Notes under the pieces: generated by a model
Databases searched by the model: none
The model's input: only the letters and a program-made list of their open reading frames with translations
Told to the model about the DNA's origin: nothing
Translations under genes and position numbers: made by a program
Shown: positions 23,932 through 32,313 of the stretch, one piece after another
Position numbering within the stretch: position 1 is the first letter of the stretch
Layout of the letters: each line of letters opens with the position of its first letter
From: Saprospiraceae bacterium
Lineage (GTDB): Bacteria; Bacteroidota; Bacteroidia; Chitinophagales; Saprospiraceae
Assembly (NCBI GenBank): GCA_027488135.1
Contig: JAIYCH010000083.1
Span: 1-39,459 of the forward strand
Direction: 5' to 3'
Length of the DNA: 39,459 nucleotides

Positions 23932-25221
23932 ATGAAAAGACGCGTATTTTTACAACAAGCCAGTTTGGCCAGTGCCGCTGTTTTTGCCCAGCCATATCTC
24001 ATTCCTTTTAAACCGTCTAAGTATAAAACTGTGCTCATTGGCAGTGGCTGGTGGGGATTAAATATTCTCAGAGAGGGGTTAAGAACGGGGCAAATAGAAG
24101 TAGTTGCCCTATGTGATGTGGATGATAACCAATTGACTAAATGTAAAACAGAGGTAGATAAACTGACCAATGACCGGCCTAAAACCTATAATGATTTTAG
24201 GGAATGCATTCAAAAAGAAAAACCAGATATAGTTATTAATGCAACACCCGATCATTGGCATGCCTTAATTGCTATCGAGGCAATGAAAAATGGGGCGCAC
24301 GTTTTTCTGGAAAAACCCATTTCTCATACCGTAAAAGAGGGGACTGCCATTGAAAAAGCAGCAAGGGATAATCAGAGGGTCTGTATCGTCGATTTTCACA
24401 GGCGCTATTCCCCGCATAATGTGAGCGCACAAGCGTTTTTGAAGTCAGGAAAGGCGGGTAAAATTTATAAGGTCAAAGCTTTTGTTCATTATAATCAGGG
24501 CCTGGGAAAAAAGGAGGAGGAAATGGCGCCACCAAAAGGATTGGACTGGAATTTCTGGTGCGGTCCAGCACCCATGGTTAACTATAATCCAGGTATCCAT
24601 CCAAGAGGATTCAGACATTACATGCAATTTGCCAATGGTAATTTAGGTGATTGGGGTCCGCACTGGTTTGACCAGATTCTTTGGTGGACGGACGAGATTA
24701 TGCCCAAAAAGATATATTCTGCTGAAAAATCTGACATCAGACTTTCATTAGCTAATGCACCCGAAGAACAAACAGTTGTTTATGAATTTGAATCCTTTAT
24801 CCTTGAATGGGAACATACGCTGTTAAGTAATCACCCAGAAAGATAAGGGGAAAATGTAGGGGTATATTTTTATGGTTCTGAGGGGGTTTTTCATCTTGCT
24901 TGGCTAAAGGGATGGACTTTTTACCCTAATGATACTAAAAAGGAAATACTTAGAGAAGCAGCTCAATTAAATGATCCCGATCAGCAAAATATAAGTCTGG
25001 TCTGGAAGGATTTCCTTGAATGTATTCCTACGGGAAAAAATCCGCATGCCGATATTTCACATGGAAGACATGCCACCAATATGGCGCTGTTAGGAAATCT
25101 TTCAGCAAAACTGGGCAGATCTATTGAGTGGAATCATGAAAAAGATTTCATTGTGGGCGATAAGGAAGCCAATAAATTGTTACAAAGAGATTATAGAGCA
25201 CCCTGGAAATACCCGAGCTAA
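23932..25221 (+). pseudogene. Gfo/Idh/MocA-family oxidoreductase, interrupted by one in-frame TAA
   Basis: An exported NAD(P)-dependent sugar-type oxidoreductase. The N-terminus is a Tat-like signal (KRRVFLQQASLASAAVFA). Next come the dinucleotide site VLIGSGWWGLNIL, the ATPDHWHALIAIEAM block, the HVFLEKPISHT motif with the catalytic Lys and the RRYSPHN segment. Translation stops at codon 305 (TAA, 24844-24846). The same frame stays open for another 124 codons (GENVGVYFYGSEGVFHLAWL, through to WKYPS) and ends at 25221, giving the normal family length of about 430. So this is a single nonsense change with no frameshift: a very young pseudogene or a sequencing error. The 304-residue fragment lacks the end of the substrate domain. 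Confidence 0.88.
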
Positions 25222-25248
25222 AAAAAATATCTATTTGTTTATATGCGT

Positions 25249-25291
25249 AAGTGCTTGAAAGTAAAACTATTTTCAGGCACTTATTTTGTTT
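25249..25291 (+). terminator. Terminator after the oxidoreductase
   Basis: AAGTGCTTGAAAG and TTTTCAGGCACTT form a 13-bp stem (two G-T pairs) with an 8-nt loop, then ATTTTGTTT. It separates the oxidoreductase from susC. Confidence 0.8.
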
Positions 25292-25397
25292 ACAAGGAAT
25301 TCATCAAATAATAACAATGATTTTTCTCATTTAGCAAATAAATGTTATTATCTTGGGTTATAAAATATTTTATAAATACCAAAAAACAACTGTATTT

Positions 25398-28300
25398 ATG
25401 CAAACAAAAAGTTACCCTAAAATGACGGCAATACTTGTTGCTTGTTTGTTATCCTTAGGCTGGATGACGACAGCAACGGGTCAAACCGTAAAGGGAAAGG
25501 TTACAGACGAGAGGGGAGAAGCCCTTATCGGTGTTAACATTATTGTAAAGGAAACGTCAAAAGGAACTACCACTGATCTGGACGGTATGTACAGCATTGA
25601 GGTATCAGGACCAAGTAGTGTTTTGACGTTTACCTATCTCGGTTACGAACCGAAAGATGTTGTCGTTAATAACCAAACCGTTATTAACGTAACCCTATCT
25701 CCCGATTCAAAAGTGCTCTCTGAAGTAGTCGTTATCGGTTATGGTACGCAGAGAAAATCGGATTTAACGGGTTCGGTAAGTTCCGTTAAAGAAAATGACC
25801 TTCTTGAGCGTCCAAGCCCTTCTTTGAACCAGGCACTTGCCGGTAGAATGGCGGGTGTACAGGTAAACAACAACTCTGGTCGTCCAGGTGGTCGTACTAC
25901 GGTTCGTGTTCGTGGTTTTAGTTCTATCAACTCTTCTAACAACCCATTATATGTGGTTGACGGAGTTATGTTGCCACAGGGAACGCAGAATCAGTTTTCA
26001 AACGCGATTGACTATATCAATCCAAATGATATAGTATCGGTTGAAGTACTTAAAGATGCTTCTTCTACAGCTATTTATGGTGCCAGAGGTGCTAATGGTG
26101 TAATCCTCATTACTACTAAAAAAGGTAAGGCAGGAGAAGGTATGGTGACTTATAATGTGGACATGAGTGTCAACACGACAGGACCTAACAAACCAGATGT
26201 ATTGAATTCAGCTGAGTATATTGCAGTAGAAGATTTAGCCTGGAGAAATATGGAAAAATATGACCCAGCTGGTTGGAAAGCAGGCAGATGGGCTTATTTG
26301 AATCCAAAACTTCGCCGTATTGATCCTCGTGTTTGGAACGCTGACGGAAGTCCTAAGTTCGATACCGATTGGTTTGAAGAATCAACGCAGGCTGCTTTAT
26401 CTCAAAATCACAATTTAGGTTTTAATGGTGGTAATGAGCGCACGCAATATGCCTTCTCTATGGGCTATCGCGATGATCAGGGCTTAATCAAGACGACTTA
26501 TATGAAGCGTTATTCTGGTCGTTTTACTATCGATGATCAGATTAAACCTTGGTTGAAAGTGGGTGGAACTTTATCTTATAACAATCAGGCTGAAAGACTT
26601 TCAGATGTAAATGACGCGGTTTCCCGTCAGATTGTTGAAGATTTCCCTTTCCTTCCTGTAAAATATGAGGACGGTACTTATGCAAATAACAGAGATTTCC
26701 CTTTTGCTGAAGGTACTTTTAGCTCAGTTCACCGTCTATATGGTCGTCAGTTTATATTGAATACCCAAACTACCTTAGGTAGTTTCTATGCCAATATCAA
26801 ATTGGCTGATGGACTTGAATTCAGATCTGTTGCAGGTGTTAATATTCAAACGCAGGAAAACAATCAATCTCAAACGAGGACATTGGCTATTGCAAACAGA
26901 GGAGAAGCTTCTGTTTCTAACAGAAAGGAAACTTTCTGGTCGTTGGAAAATTATTTGACTTACAATAAGTCAATCAATAAGATTCACAATATCAATGCAT
27001 TATTAGGGGTTTCCTGGCAGCAGACGGATATCTTTGGTATCTCTGGTAACTCAAGAACTTTTGCTACAGATTACTTCGGATTTAACAATTTGGGTGCAGC
27101 GGGTGTTATTGGCGGCGTGGGCTCTGATGGGGCTCAGTTTTCGTTCAATTCTTATTTTGGAAGGGTTAACTATAGCTTGAAAAACAAATATTTAGTTACG
27201 GTTACGGGCAGAAGTGACGGATCGTCTAAATTTGGTGAGAATGAAAAGTTTGCCTTCTTCCCTTCAGGTGCCTTAGCCTGGAGAGTTTCTGAAGAAGATT
27301 TCTTAAAAGGAAATTCTGTTATCTCCAATTTAAAAGTTAGAACAAGTTATGGTCTGACAGGTAACTCTGAAATTCCTGCCTACTCTTCTCTTTCATTATT
27401 GTCTTCCAACTATGCCACCATCATTGGTGATGCGCGTGTTTCAGGTACAGGTATTTCCCGTTTGGCAAATCCAAACTTACAGTGGGAAAAGACGGCTCAA
27501 ACAGACATAGGTGTTGAACTTGGTTTGTTTAATAATCGCTTGAATGTCGAACTTGACTACTACTATCGTTTAACTACCGATATGCTTCTTGATGCTCCAG
27601 TACCTTCTTCAAGTGGTTACACAACCATTCGTCGTAACGTAGGTTCTATGGAAAATCAAGGAATTGAATTTACTTTGAATGCTACGATTGTTGATAAAGA
27701 AAAATTCCAGTGGACTTCTTTCTTTAATATTTCTGCAAATAAGAACAAAGTATTGACTTTAGCAACGCCTTCTGATATATTCAACGTAGGTGGACCTAAC
27801 TTCACTAACCCAACAAATATTATCCGTATTGGCGAACCTGTTGGTTCTTTCTGGGGACTAACTCGTTTGGGTATCTGGAGCGAGGCAGAAAGAGCTCAAG
27901 CTGCTAAATTTACGTCTTACCGTAACGGTTTGACTATCTTACCAGGGGACATTAAGTATCAGGACGTTAACGGTGATTTCGCTATTACCGATGCTGACCG
28001 TAGTATCATTGGAAACGGTAATCCTGACTTCTGGGGAACTTTATCTAATACCTTTAAAATTGGTAATTTTGATTTGACTCTAGATTTACAGTACAGCTAT
28101 GGTAATGAGGTTATGTTGATGAACCTTCACCCAAGTGAGGACCGTCAGGCATTGGCAAATAGCTACAGTTCTGTCTTAAATGCATGGACGCCAACCAATC
28201 AAAATACTATGATTGCAGAAGTTCGTGATACCAGAGCTGGTTATGTAACAAATGTGGATACATGGTGGATTAAGGACGGTTCTTTCCTCAGAGGTAGAAA

Positions 28301-28538
28301 CTTGTTACTTGGCTATAGCTTCCCGGCAGAAACATTAAGCAAATTGCGTTTAAGCAAATTACGTGTTTATGCTTCTGCACAGAACTTCTTCCTGATTGTT
28401 TCAGATAAGATTATCGGCGATCCTGAGGTTACGCCTACCAATCAAGGTGGTGGAAACAGTGCCTTTTCTCAAGGTATGATCTGGCACAATTACCCGAAAC
28501 CAACCATATTGTTAATAGGTGCTCAGGTTGCATTCTAA
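25398..28538 (+). CDS. SusC/RagA-family TonB-linked outer-membrane protein
   Basis: Outer-membrane channel that imports oligosaccharides or peptides, closed by its SusD lid. About 1046 residues. The signal peptide ends near ATGQ, followed by the carboxypeptidase-like regulatory domain (VKGKVTDERGEALIGVNI, through to LSPDSKVLSEVVVIGYG), the plug with NNPLYVVDGVM and EVLKDASSTAIYGARGANG, and a 22-strand-type barrel ending PTILLIGAQVAF. The start is taken at ATG 25398 because it gives a clean signal; an in-frame TTG at 25353 would add 15 residues. Arg codons here are mostly CGT, unlike most neighbours, which suggests strong expression. The substrate is unknown, since no glycosidase or sulfatase is next to it. 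Confidence 0.95.
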   Translation: MQTKSYPKMTAILVACLLSLGWMTTATGQTVKGKVTDERGEALIGVNIIVKETSKGTTTDLDGMYSIEVSGPSSVLTFTYLGYEPKDVVVNNQTVINVTLSPDSKVLSEVVVIGYGTQRKSDLTGSVSSVKENDLLERPSPSLNQALAGRMAGVQVNNNSGRPGGRTTVRVRGFSSINSSNNPLYVVDGVMLPQGTQNQFSNAIDYINPNDIVSVEVLKDASSTAIYGARGANGVILITTKKGKAGEGMVTYNVDMSVNTTGPNKPDVLNSAEYIAVEDLAWRNMEKYDPAGWKAGRWAYLNPKLRRIDPRVWNADGSPKFDTDWFEESTQAALSQNHNLGFNGGNERTQYAFSMGYRDDQGLIKTTYMKRYSGRFTIDDQIKPWLKVGGTLSYNNQAERLSDVNDAVSRQIVEDFPFLPVKYEDGTYANNRDFPFAEGTFSSVHRLYGRQFILNTQTTLGSFYANIKLADGLEFRSVAGVNIQTQENNQSQTRTLAIANRGEASVSNRKETFWSLENYLTYNKSINKIHNINALLGVSWQQTDIFGISGNSRTFATDYFGFNNLGAAGVIGGVGSDGAQFSFNSYFGRVNYSLKNKYLVTVTGRSDGSSKFGENEKFAFFPSGALAWRVSEEDFLKGNSVISNLKVRTSYGLTGNSEIPAYSSLSLLSSNYATIIGDARVSGTGISRLANPNLQWEKTAQTDIGVELGLFNNRLNVELDYYYRLTTDMLLDAPVPSSSGYTTIRRNVGSMENQGIEFTLNATIVDKEKFQWTSFFNISANKNKVLTLATPSDIFNVGGPNFTNPTNIIRIGEPVGSFWGLTRLGIWSEAERAQAAKFTSYRNGLTILPGDIKYQDVNGDFAITDADRSIIGNGNPDFWGTLSNTFKIGNFDLTLDLQYSYGNEVMLMNLHPSEDRQALANSYSSVLNAWTPTNQNTMIAEVRDTRAGYVTNVDTWWIKDGSFLRGRNLLLGYSFPAETLSKLRLSKLRVYASAQNFFLIVSDKIIGDPEVTPTNQGGGNSAFSQGMIWHNYPKPTILLIGAQVAF

Positions 28539-28566
28539 ATTAGATATCTTAAAATTTTTGAAAGTC

Positions 28567-30123
28567 ATGAAAATAAATAATATATCAAGTGCAGCTAAAC
28601 GGTTTTGGTTACTCTTGTTTGTCGTTGTACAAATGGGATGTACCGAGTTTTTAACCGAGGTAGCTCCTTCAGCCCTTACGCCGGAAAGTTTCTACACAAT
28701 CCCCGATCACGCGGAAGCAGCTATCGCTTCTGTTTATGCTGATCTTCGATTTATGGGTAACGGTGCAGGTATCTTCTCTACCAACTGGCAGTTATTGGAG
28801 GCGATGACAGGTACTTCTACTACAGAAACGGCTCAAAATTCCGATTTGAACAACCTTTATGGTCTGGTTCATGACGGATTTACTGTACATATTCGTAACT
28901 ACTACGTTGGCTTGTATAGAGTTATCGCTCAGGCAAACCAGGTAATAGAAAAAGTACCTGCTATTACACCAATGGATGCGGCTCAGAAAAAACGTATTTT
29001 AGGTGAGGCCCAATTCCTTCGTGCTTCGGCTTACTTTACGGCAGTGCAATTGTGGGGAGATATTCCTTTGATTTCTAAGCCTCAAACGGCTTCATCTGAT
29101 GATTTTTATCCTTCTCGTTCTTCTGTTGAAAGCGTGTATAAGTTAATTGTAGATGATTTAGTATCTGCTGAAGCTGCTGGATTGCCTTGGATGGACGCTT
29201 CCGGAAGAGTTGGCTCAGCTGCAATAAAAGCGCAATTAGCTAAGGTTTATCTTACCATGGCTGGATTCCCTTTAAGAAAAGGTGCTTCTCACTACAAATT
29301 AGCTGCTGATAAAGCTTTTGAGGTGATTACTTATGCAAATAGTAACCCTAACGTGATTAATCTGTTCACAAGCTATTATGATATTCACAGAGAAAGTACT
29401 GAAAACAGGTTAGAGCACTTGTTCATGTTGCAGTATAATAACGTTGTTGCAGGTAACCCTATGGGTAACTTCTTCCCTAACTTCAAACCAGTTACTTTCA
29501 ACGGTCCTGGTGGAACAGGTAGTTCTGTGCCAACTTTAGCTTTTTATAAGTCTTACGAAGAAGGTGACTTAAGAGCTAAAAATCAAGATGGTTATTTCTA
29601 CACCAGCTATTTCACTAACGGAAATGGTGCACCTTTTGAATTGGGAGCTCCTTACGTGTTTAAGCATTTCAATCAGACAGCTAACGGTTCTGCCGGTGTT
29701 GCTGGAACAAGAAATGATAACTTAAATGTTCCTCAAATCCGTTATGCTGAAGTATTACTTACTTATGCCGAAGCACAAAACGAAGTAGGTGGTCCAACTC
29801 AGGCAGCGTATGATGCAGTAAAACGTATTCGTGACCGTGCAAAATTAAATACCCCTGCATTAGCTTCTTTAAACGCAAATTCTTTCAGAGAATTGGTTTG
29901 GAGAGAGCGCTGGTACGAGCTTTGCTATGAGCAAATCACTTGGTTCGATATGGTTCGCTTACGTAAGGTGTTCAATGAAAATACCAAAGGTTTCGATGAG
30001 TTCGTAGGTCATACTAACTTAAGCTCTAACCAAAAGTTACAGCAAAAACACCTTCTTTTGCCTCTTCCAATTCCGGAAATGCAGAATAACCCAAATCTTA
30101 AGCCGCAAAATCCTGGTTATTAA
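28567..30123 (+). CDS. SusD/RagB-family nutrient-binding lipoprotein
   Basis: A 518-residue surface lipoprotein that forms the lid of the SusC channel. The ATG at 28567 gives a signal peptide with lipobox VQMGC; an earlier start at 28519 would lie inside the susC end and is rejected. The order is lipobox, the N-terminal TPR helices (SFYTIPDHAEAAIASVYAD, then AEAQFLRASAYFTAVQLWGDIPL shortened to AQFLRASAYF and WGDIPL) and the C-terminal block IRYAEVLLTYAEAQNEVGG, RERWYELCYEQITWFDMVR and LLPLPIPEMQNNPNLK. It is 28 nt from susC, and a strong terminator follows. Codon use is biased in the same way as susC. Confidence 0.95.
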   Translation: MKINNISSAAKRFWLLLFVVVQMGCTEFLTEVAPSALTPESFYTIPDHAEAAIASVYADLRFMGNGAGIFSTNWQLLEAMTGTSTTETAQNSDLNNLYGLVHDGFTVHIRNYYVGLYRVIAQANQVIEKVPAITPMDAAQKKRILGEAQFLRASAYFTAVQLWGDIPLISKPQTASSDDFYPSRSSVESVYKLIVDDLVSAEAAGLPWMDASGRVGSAAIKAQLAKVYLTMAGFPLRKGASHYKLAADKAFEVITYANSNPNVINLFTSYYDIHRESTENRLEHLFMLQYNNVVAGNPMGNFFPNFKPVTFNGPGGTGSSVPTLAFYKSYEEGDLRAKNQDGYFYTSYFTNGNGAPFELGAPYVFKHFNQTANGSAGVAGTRNDNLNVPQIRYAEVLLTYAEAQNEVGGPTQAAYDAVKRIRDRAKLNTPALASLNANSFRELVWRERWYELCYEQITWFDMVRLRKVFNENTKGFDEFVGHTNLSSNQKLQQKHLLLPLPIPEMQNNPNLKPQNPGY

Positions 30124-30153
30124 TTAACCGATTTTTTGGTAAAATGATTTGAT

Positions 30154-30196
30154 AGGCATTGCAGTTCTTAATGAGCTGCAATGCCTTTTTTCTTTT
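30154..30196 (+). terminator. Strong terminator after susD
   Basis: AGGCATTGCAG (30154-30164) and CTGCAATGCCT (30176-30186) form a perfect 11-bp stem with an 11-nt loop, followed by TTTTTCTTTT. It ends the susCD transcript. Confidence 0.92.
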
Positions 30197-30214
30197 ACAC
30201 CTCAAAAAAGATTG

Positions 30215-30222
30215 TATTTTTG
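30215..30222 (+). promoter_or_regulatory. -7-like element directly before the serB-serA fusion gene
   Basis: TATTTTTG followed by CA is the same string as in the tRNA-Asp promoter, but lies only 4 nt before the ATG at 30227. If used, transcription would begin at or after the start codon, giving leaderless mRNA. No TTG lies 20 bp upstream, so it may be chance. Confidence 0.3.
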
Positions 30223-30226
30223 CATC

Positions 30227-32077
30227 ATGCAGAAGAATCCTTACTTTATTATCGATTTTGATAGTACTTTCACTCGCGTGGAAGCCTTAGATGTCCTGGC
30301 TGAAATTGTGCTCGCGCATTCCTCAAAAAAGGATGCCGTCGTTCAGGCTATTCATGAAATTACCAATAGGGGTATGAATGGCGAACTCGATTTTCGAGAG
30401 TCGCTTACCCTCAGGCTGGACCTCCTAAAGGCTAATAAAGATGACATTCATCATTTGGCGGAAAGATTGAAAGCGCAGATCTCTCCTTCTTTTGAAAGGA
30501 ACCAAAAACATCTTTCAGCCCTTAAAGATACCGTTTACGTGGTGTCCAATGGTTTCAAGGAGTTTATTGTCCCCGTTATTGAAGCTTATGGCCTCTTACC
30601 TGAAAAGGTGTATGCCAATACTTTCGTTTATGATGCCGAAGGGAATATTATTGGGTTCGATACGGAAAATCCGCTTTCGAGAAATGGCGGAAAATCTTTG
30701 GTTATTAAAGATCTACATCTGAATGGTGACGTTTATGTCATCGGGGATGGGGCCAATGATCTTGAAATATGGAAGGCTGGTTATGCCAATAAATTTTATC
30801 TCTTTACAGAAAATGTGGAGCGCGAAAAGGTGAAGAAAGAGGCAGACCATTTTGCCTCTACCGTCGATGAAATTTTGTACGAGTTGAATCTCGCCAGAAG
30901 CCTTTCTTACCCAAAAACAAGAATTAAGGTTCTTTTACTCGAAGGCGTTAACAAGGAGGCTGCGCTCGCTTTCGAAAAGGAGGGTTATCAGGTGGAAATG
31001 ATTGACAGACCTCTGGACGATCAGGAATTAGCAGGAAAATTAAAAACGGTAAATATCCTCGGGCTAACTTCCAGCCAAAAAATAACAAAGGATCTCTTGA
31101 AAAATACAAAACGTCTGATTAGTCTCGGCGTTTTTAGTTCCGATGCCTCAAAAATCGATATGGACGCTTGCTCCAGTCATGGCGTGGCCGTTTTTAACGC
31201 TCCTTTCAGTCATGTGCGCTCTGTGGGTGAGTTTACCTTAGGAAATATGCTTGCTTTAAGCAGAGGGGGACCAGGAAAAATGGGCCACGAGATTAGAGGG
31301 AAAAAACTGGGTATCGTTGGTTATGGTAAAATCGGTTCACAACTGGGCGTTTTAGCCGAAAATCTGGGTATGGAGGTCCTGTTTTTTGATATTGCCGACA
31401 AATCTCCCCTTGGAAATAGTAAAAAATGCAGCCAGCTGGATAGCCTGCTATTGCAAGTGGATTTTATTTCTATTCATGTCAGTGAGCTTCCTGAAAATAA
31501 ACATTTCTTCGGTGAATCCTTTTTCAACGCGCTGAAACCATCCGCCGCAGTGCTTTATTGTGGAAATATCGAAGCAGTTAAACTAGAAGCACTTTATCAC
31601 CATCTGGTCGAAAATCCTGCTTTTAGTTGCGCCCTCGACCTGAATCCCGATAAACTTTCGCCAAATGCTTTGTCTTGGTTAGATAAAATCAAAGCCTTTG
31701 ATAGCGTCCTGTTTTCGGACGGTATTGCTGCCAATACCCTGGAAGCAGAAATGGACAGAGCTCGGTTTATTCCAGAAAAAATTACAGAATACCTCAATTC
31801 TGGCAACACCATGGGTTCACTCAATTTTCCAAATCTGTTTGTGCCCGCTGTCAAAAATGCTCATCGGCTGTTGCATATTCATAAAAATGTACCCAATGTG
31901 CTCGCAAGAATCAATCAGATTTTTGCCTCACATCATATAAATATCTTAGCGCAATCATTAAAAACAACCAATACGGTAGGTTACGTCGTCACCGATGTCG
32001 ATACAGAATATCCTGATAATCTGCTCGCTGAAATGAAAGATATTGAAGAAACAATTTGGTTCAGAGTACTTTATTGA
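30227..32077 (+). CDS. Phosphoserine phosphatase fused to a SerA-like domain with lost catalytic triad
   Basis: A 616-residue fusion. Residues 1-205 are a HAD phosphatase with intact motifs: DFDST (10-14), VVSNGF, a Lys in GGKSLVIKD and IGDGANDLE. About 230-535 is a D-3-phosphoglycerate dehydrogenase-like domain with FNAPFSHVRSVGEFTLGN and the NAD site GIVGYGKIGSQLG. About 540-616 is an ACT domain (VPNVLARINQIFASHHINIL). By alignment to SerA, the catalytic Arg, Glu and His fall on N447, K476 and G499, so dehydrogenase activity is unlikely. The phosphatase probably works in serine synthesis, with the dead domain as serine or NAD sensor (inference). ATG 30227 is preferred over 30149, which lies in the terminator. 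Confidence 0.88.
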   Translation: MQKNPYFIIDFDSTFTRVEALDVLAEIVLAHSSKKDAVVQAIHEITNRGMNGELDFRESLTLRLDLLKANKDDIHHLAERLKAQISPSFERNQKHLSALKDTVYVVSNGFKEFIVPVIEAYGLLPEKVYANTFVYDAEGNIIGFDTENPLSRNGGKSLVIKDLHLNGDVYVIGDGANDLEIWKAGYANKFYLFTENVEREKVKKEADHFASTVDEILYELNLARSLSYPKTRIKVLLLEGVNKEAALAFEKEGYQVEMIDRPLDDQELAGKLKTVNILGLTSSQKITKDLLKNTKRLISLGVFSSDASKIDMDACSSHGVAVFNAPFSHVRSVGEFTLGNMLALSRGGPGKMGHEIRGKKLGIVGYGKIGSQLGVLAENLGMEVLFFDIADKSPLGNSKKCSQLDSLLLQVDFISIHVSELPENKHFFGESFFNALKPSAAVLYCGNIEAVKLEALYHHLVENPAFSCALDLNPDKLSPNALSWLDKIKAFDSVLFSDGIAANTLEAEMDRARFIPEKITEYLNSGNTMGSLNFPNLFVPAVKNAHRLLHIHKNVPNVLARINQIFASHHINILAQSLKTTNTVGYVVTDVDTEYPDNLLAEMKDIEETIWFRVLY

Positions 32078-32116
32078 GAAGTATTTTTTCGTTTAGAAGC
32101 AAAGAAATGGTTGAAC

Positions 32117-32278
32117 ATGAAGACTAAAACAGAAAAAAAGGATTTTGATACCGTTAAAACGTTTCGAGCCATTAAAGAAAAAATATCGAAAGAGATTTAT
32201 GGTTTGTCTTACGAGCAATTAATGGCATATTTTGAGAAAACAAGACTAAATACTGAGAAAACTTCGGAAAATCAGTAA
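32117..32278 (+). CDS. Small antitoxin-like protein, 53 residues
   Basis: Highly charged small protein (KKDFDTVKTFRAIKEKISKE, then IYGLSYEQLMAYFEKTRL). The layout, a short FD-V-KxxR-IKE-I helix followed by a G-(L/M)-(S/T)-xEE/Q-L-xYF motif, resembles small Bacteroidota antitoxins that usually precede RelE-like or PIN toxins. No toxin gene follows: the next gene is a beta-lactamase-like hydrolase 17 nt downstream. So it is either an orphan antitoxin or a different small protein. The ATG is 39 nt after the serA fusion stop, on the same strand. Confidence 0.6.
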   Translation: MKTKTEKKDFDTVKTFRAIKEKISKEIYGLSYEQLMAYFEKTRLNTEKTSENQ

Positions 32279-32313
32279 TTCTTAATAACTAAATTATGAG
32301 AAATAGGATATTT

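Noticed and set aside
24844-24846. TAA in the oxidoreductase as a recoded codon
   Set aside because: Selenocysteine and pyrrolysine use TGA and TAG; no recoding hairpin follows; a nonsense mutation or base error is simpler.
25739-25942. Open reading frame antisense to susC
   Set aside because: It overlaps a strongly conserved plug domain in another frame; the composition is a shadow of CGT-rich coding sequence.
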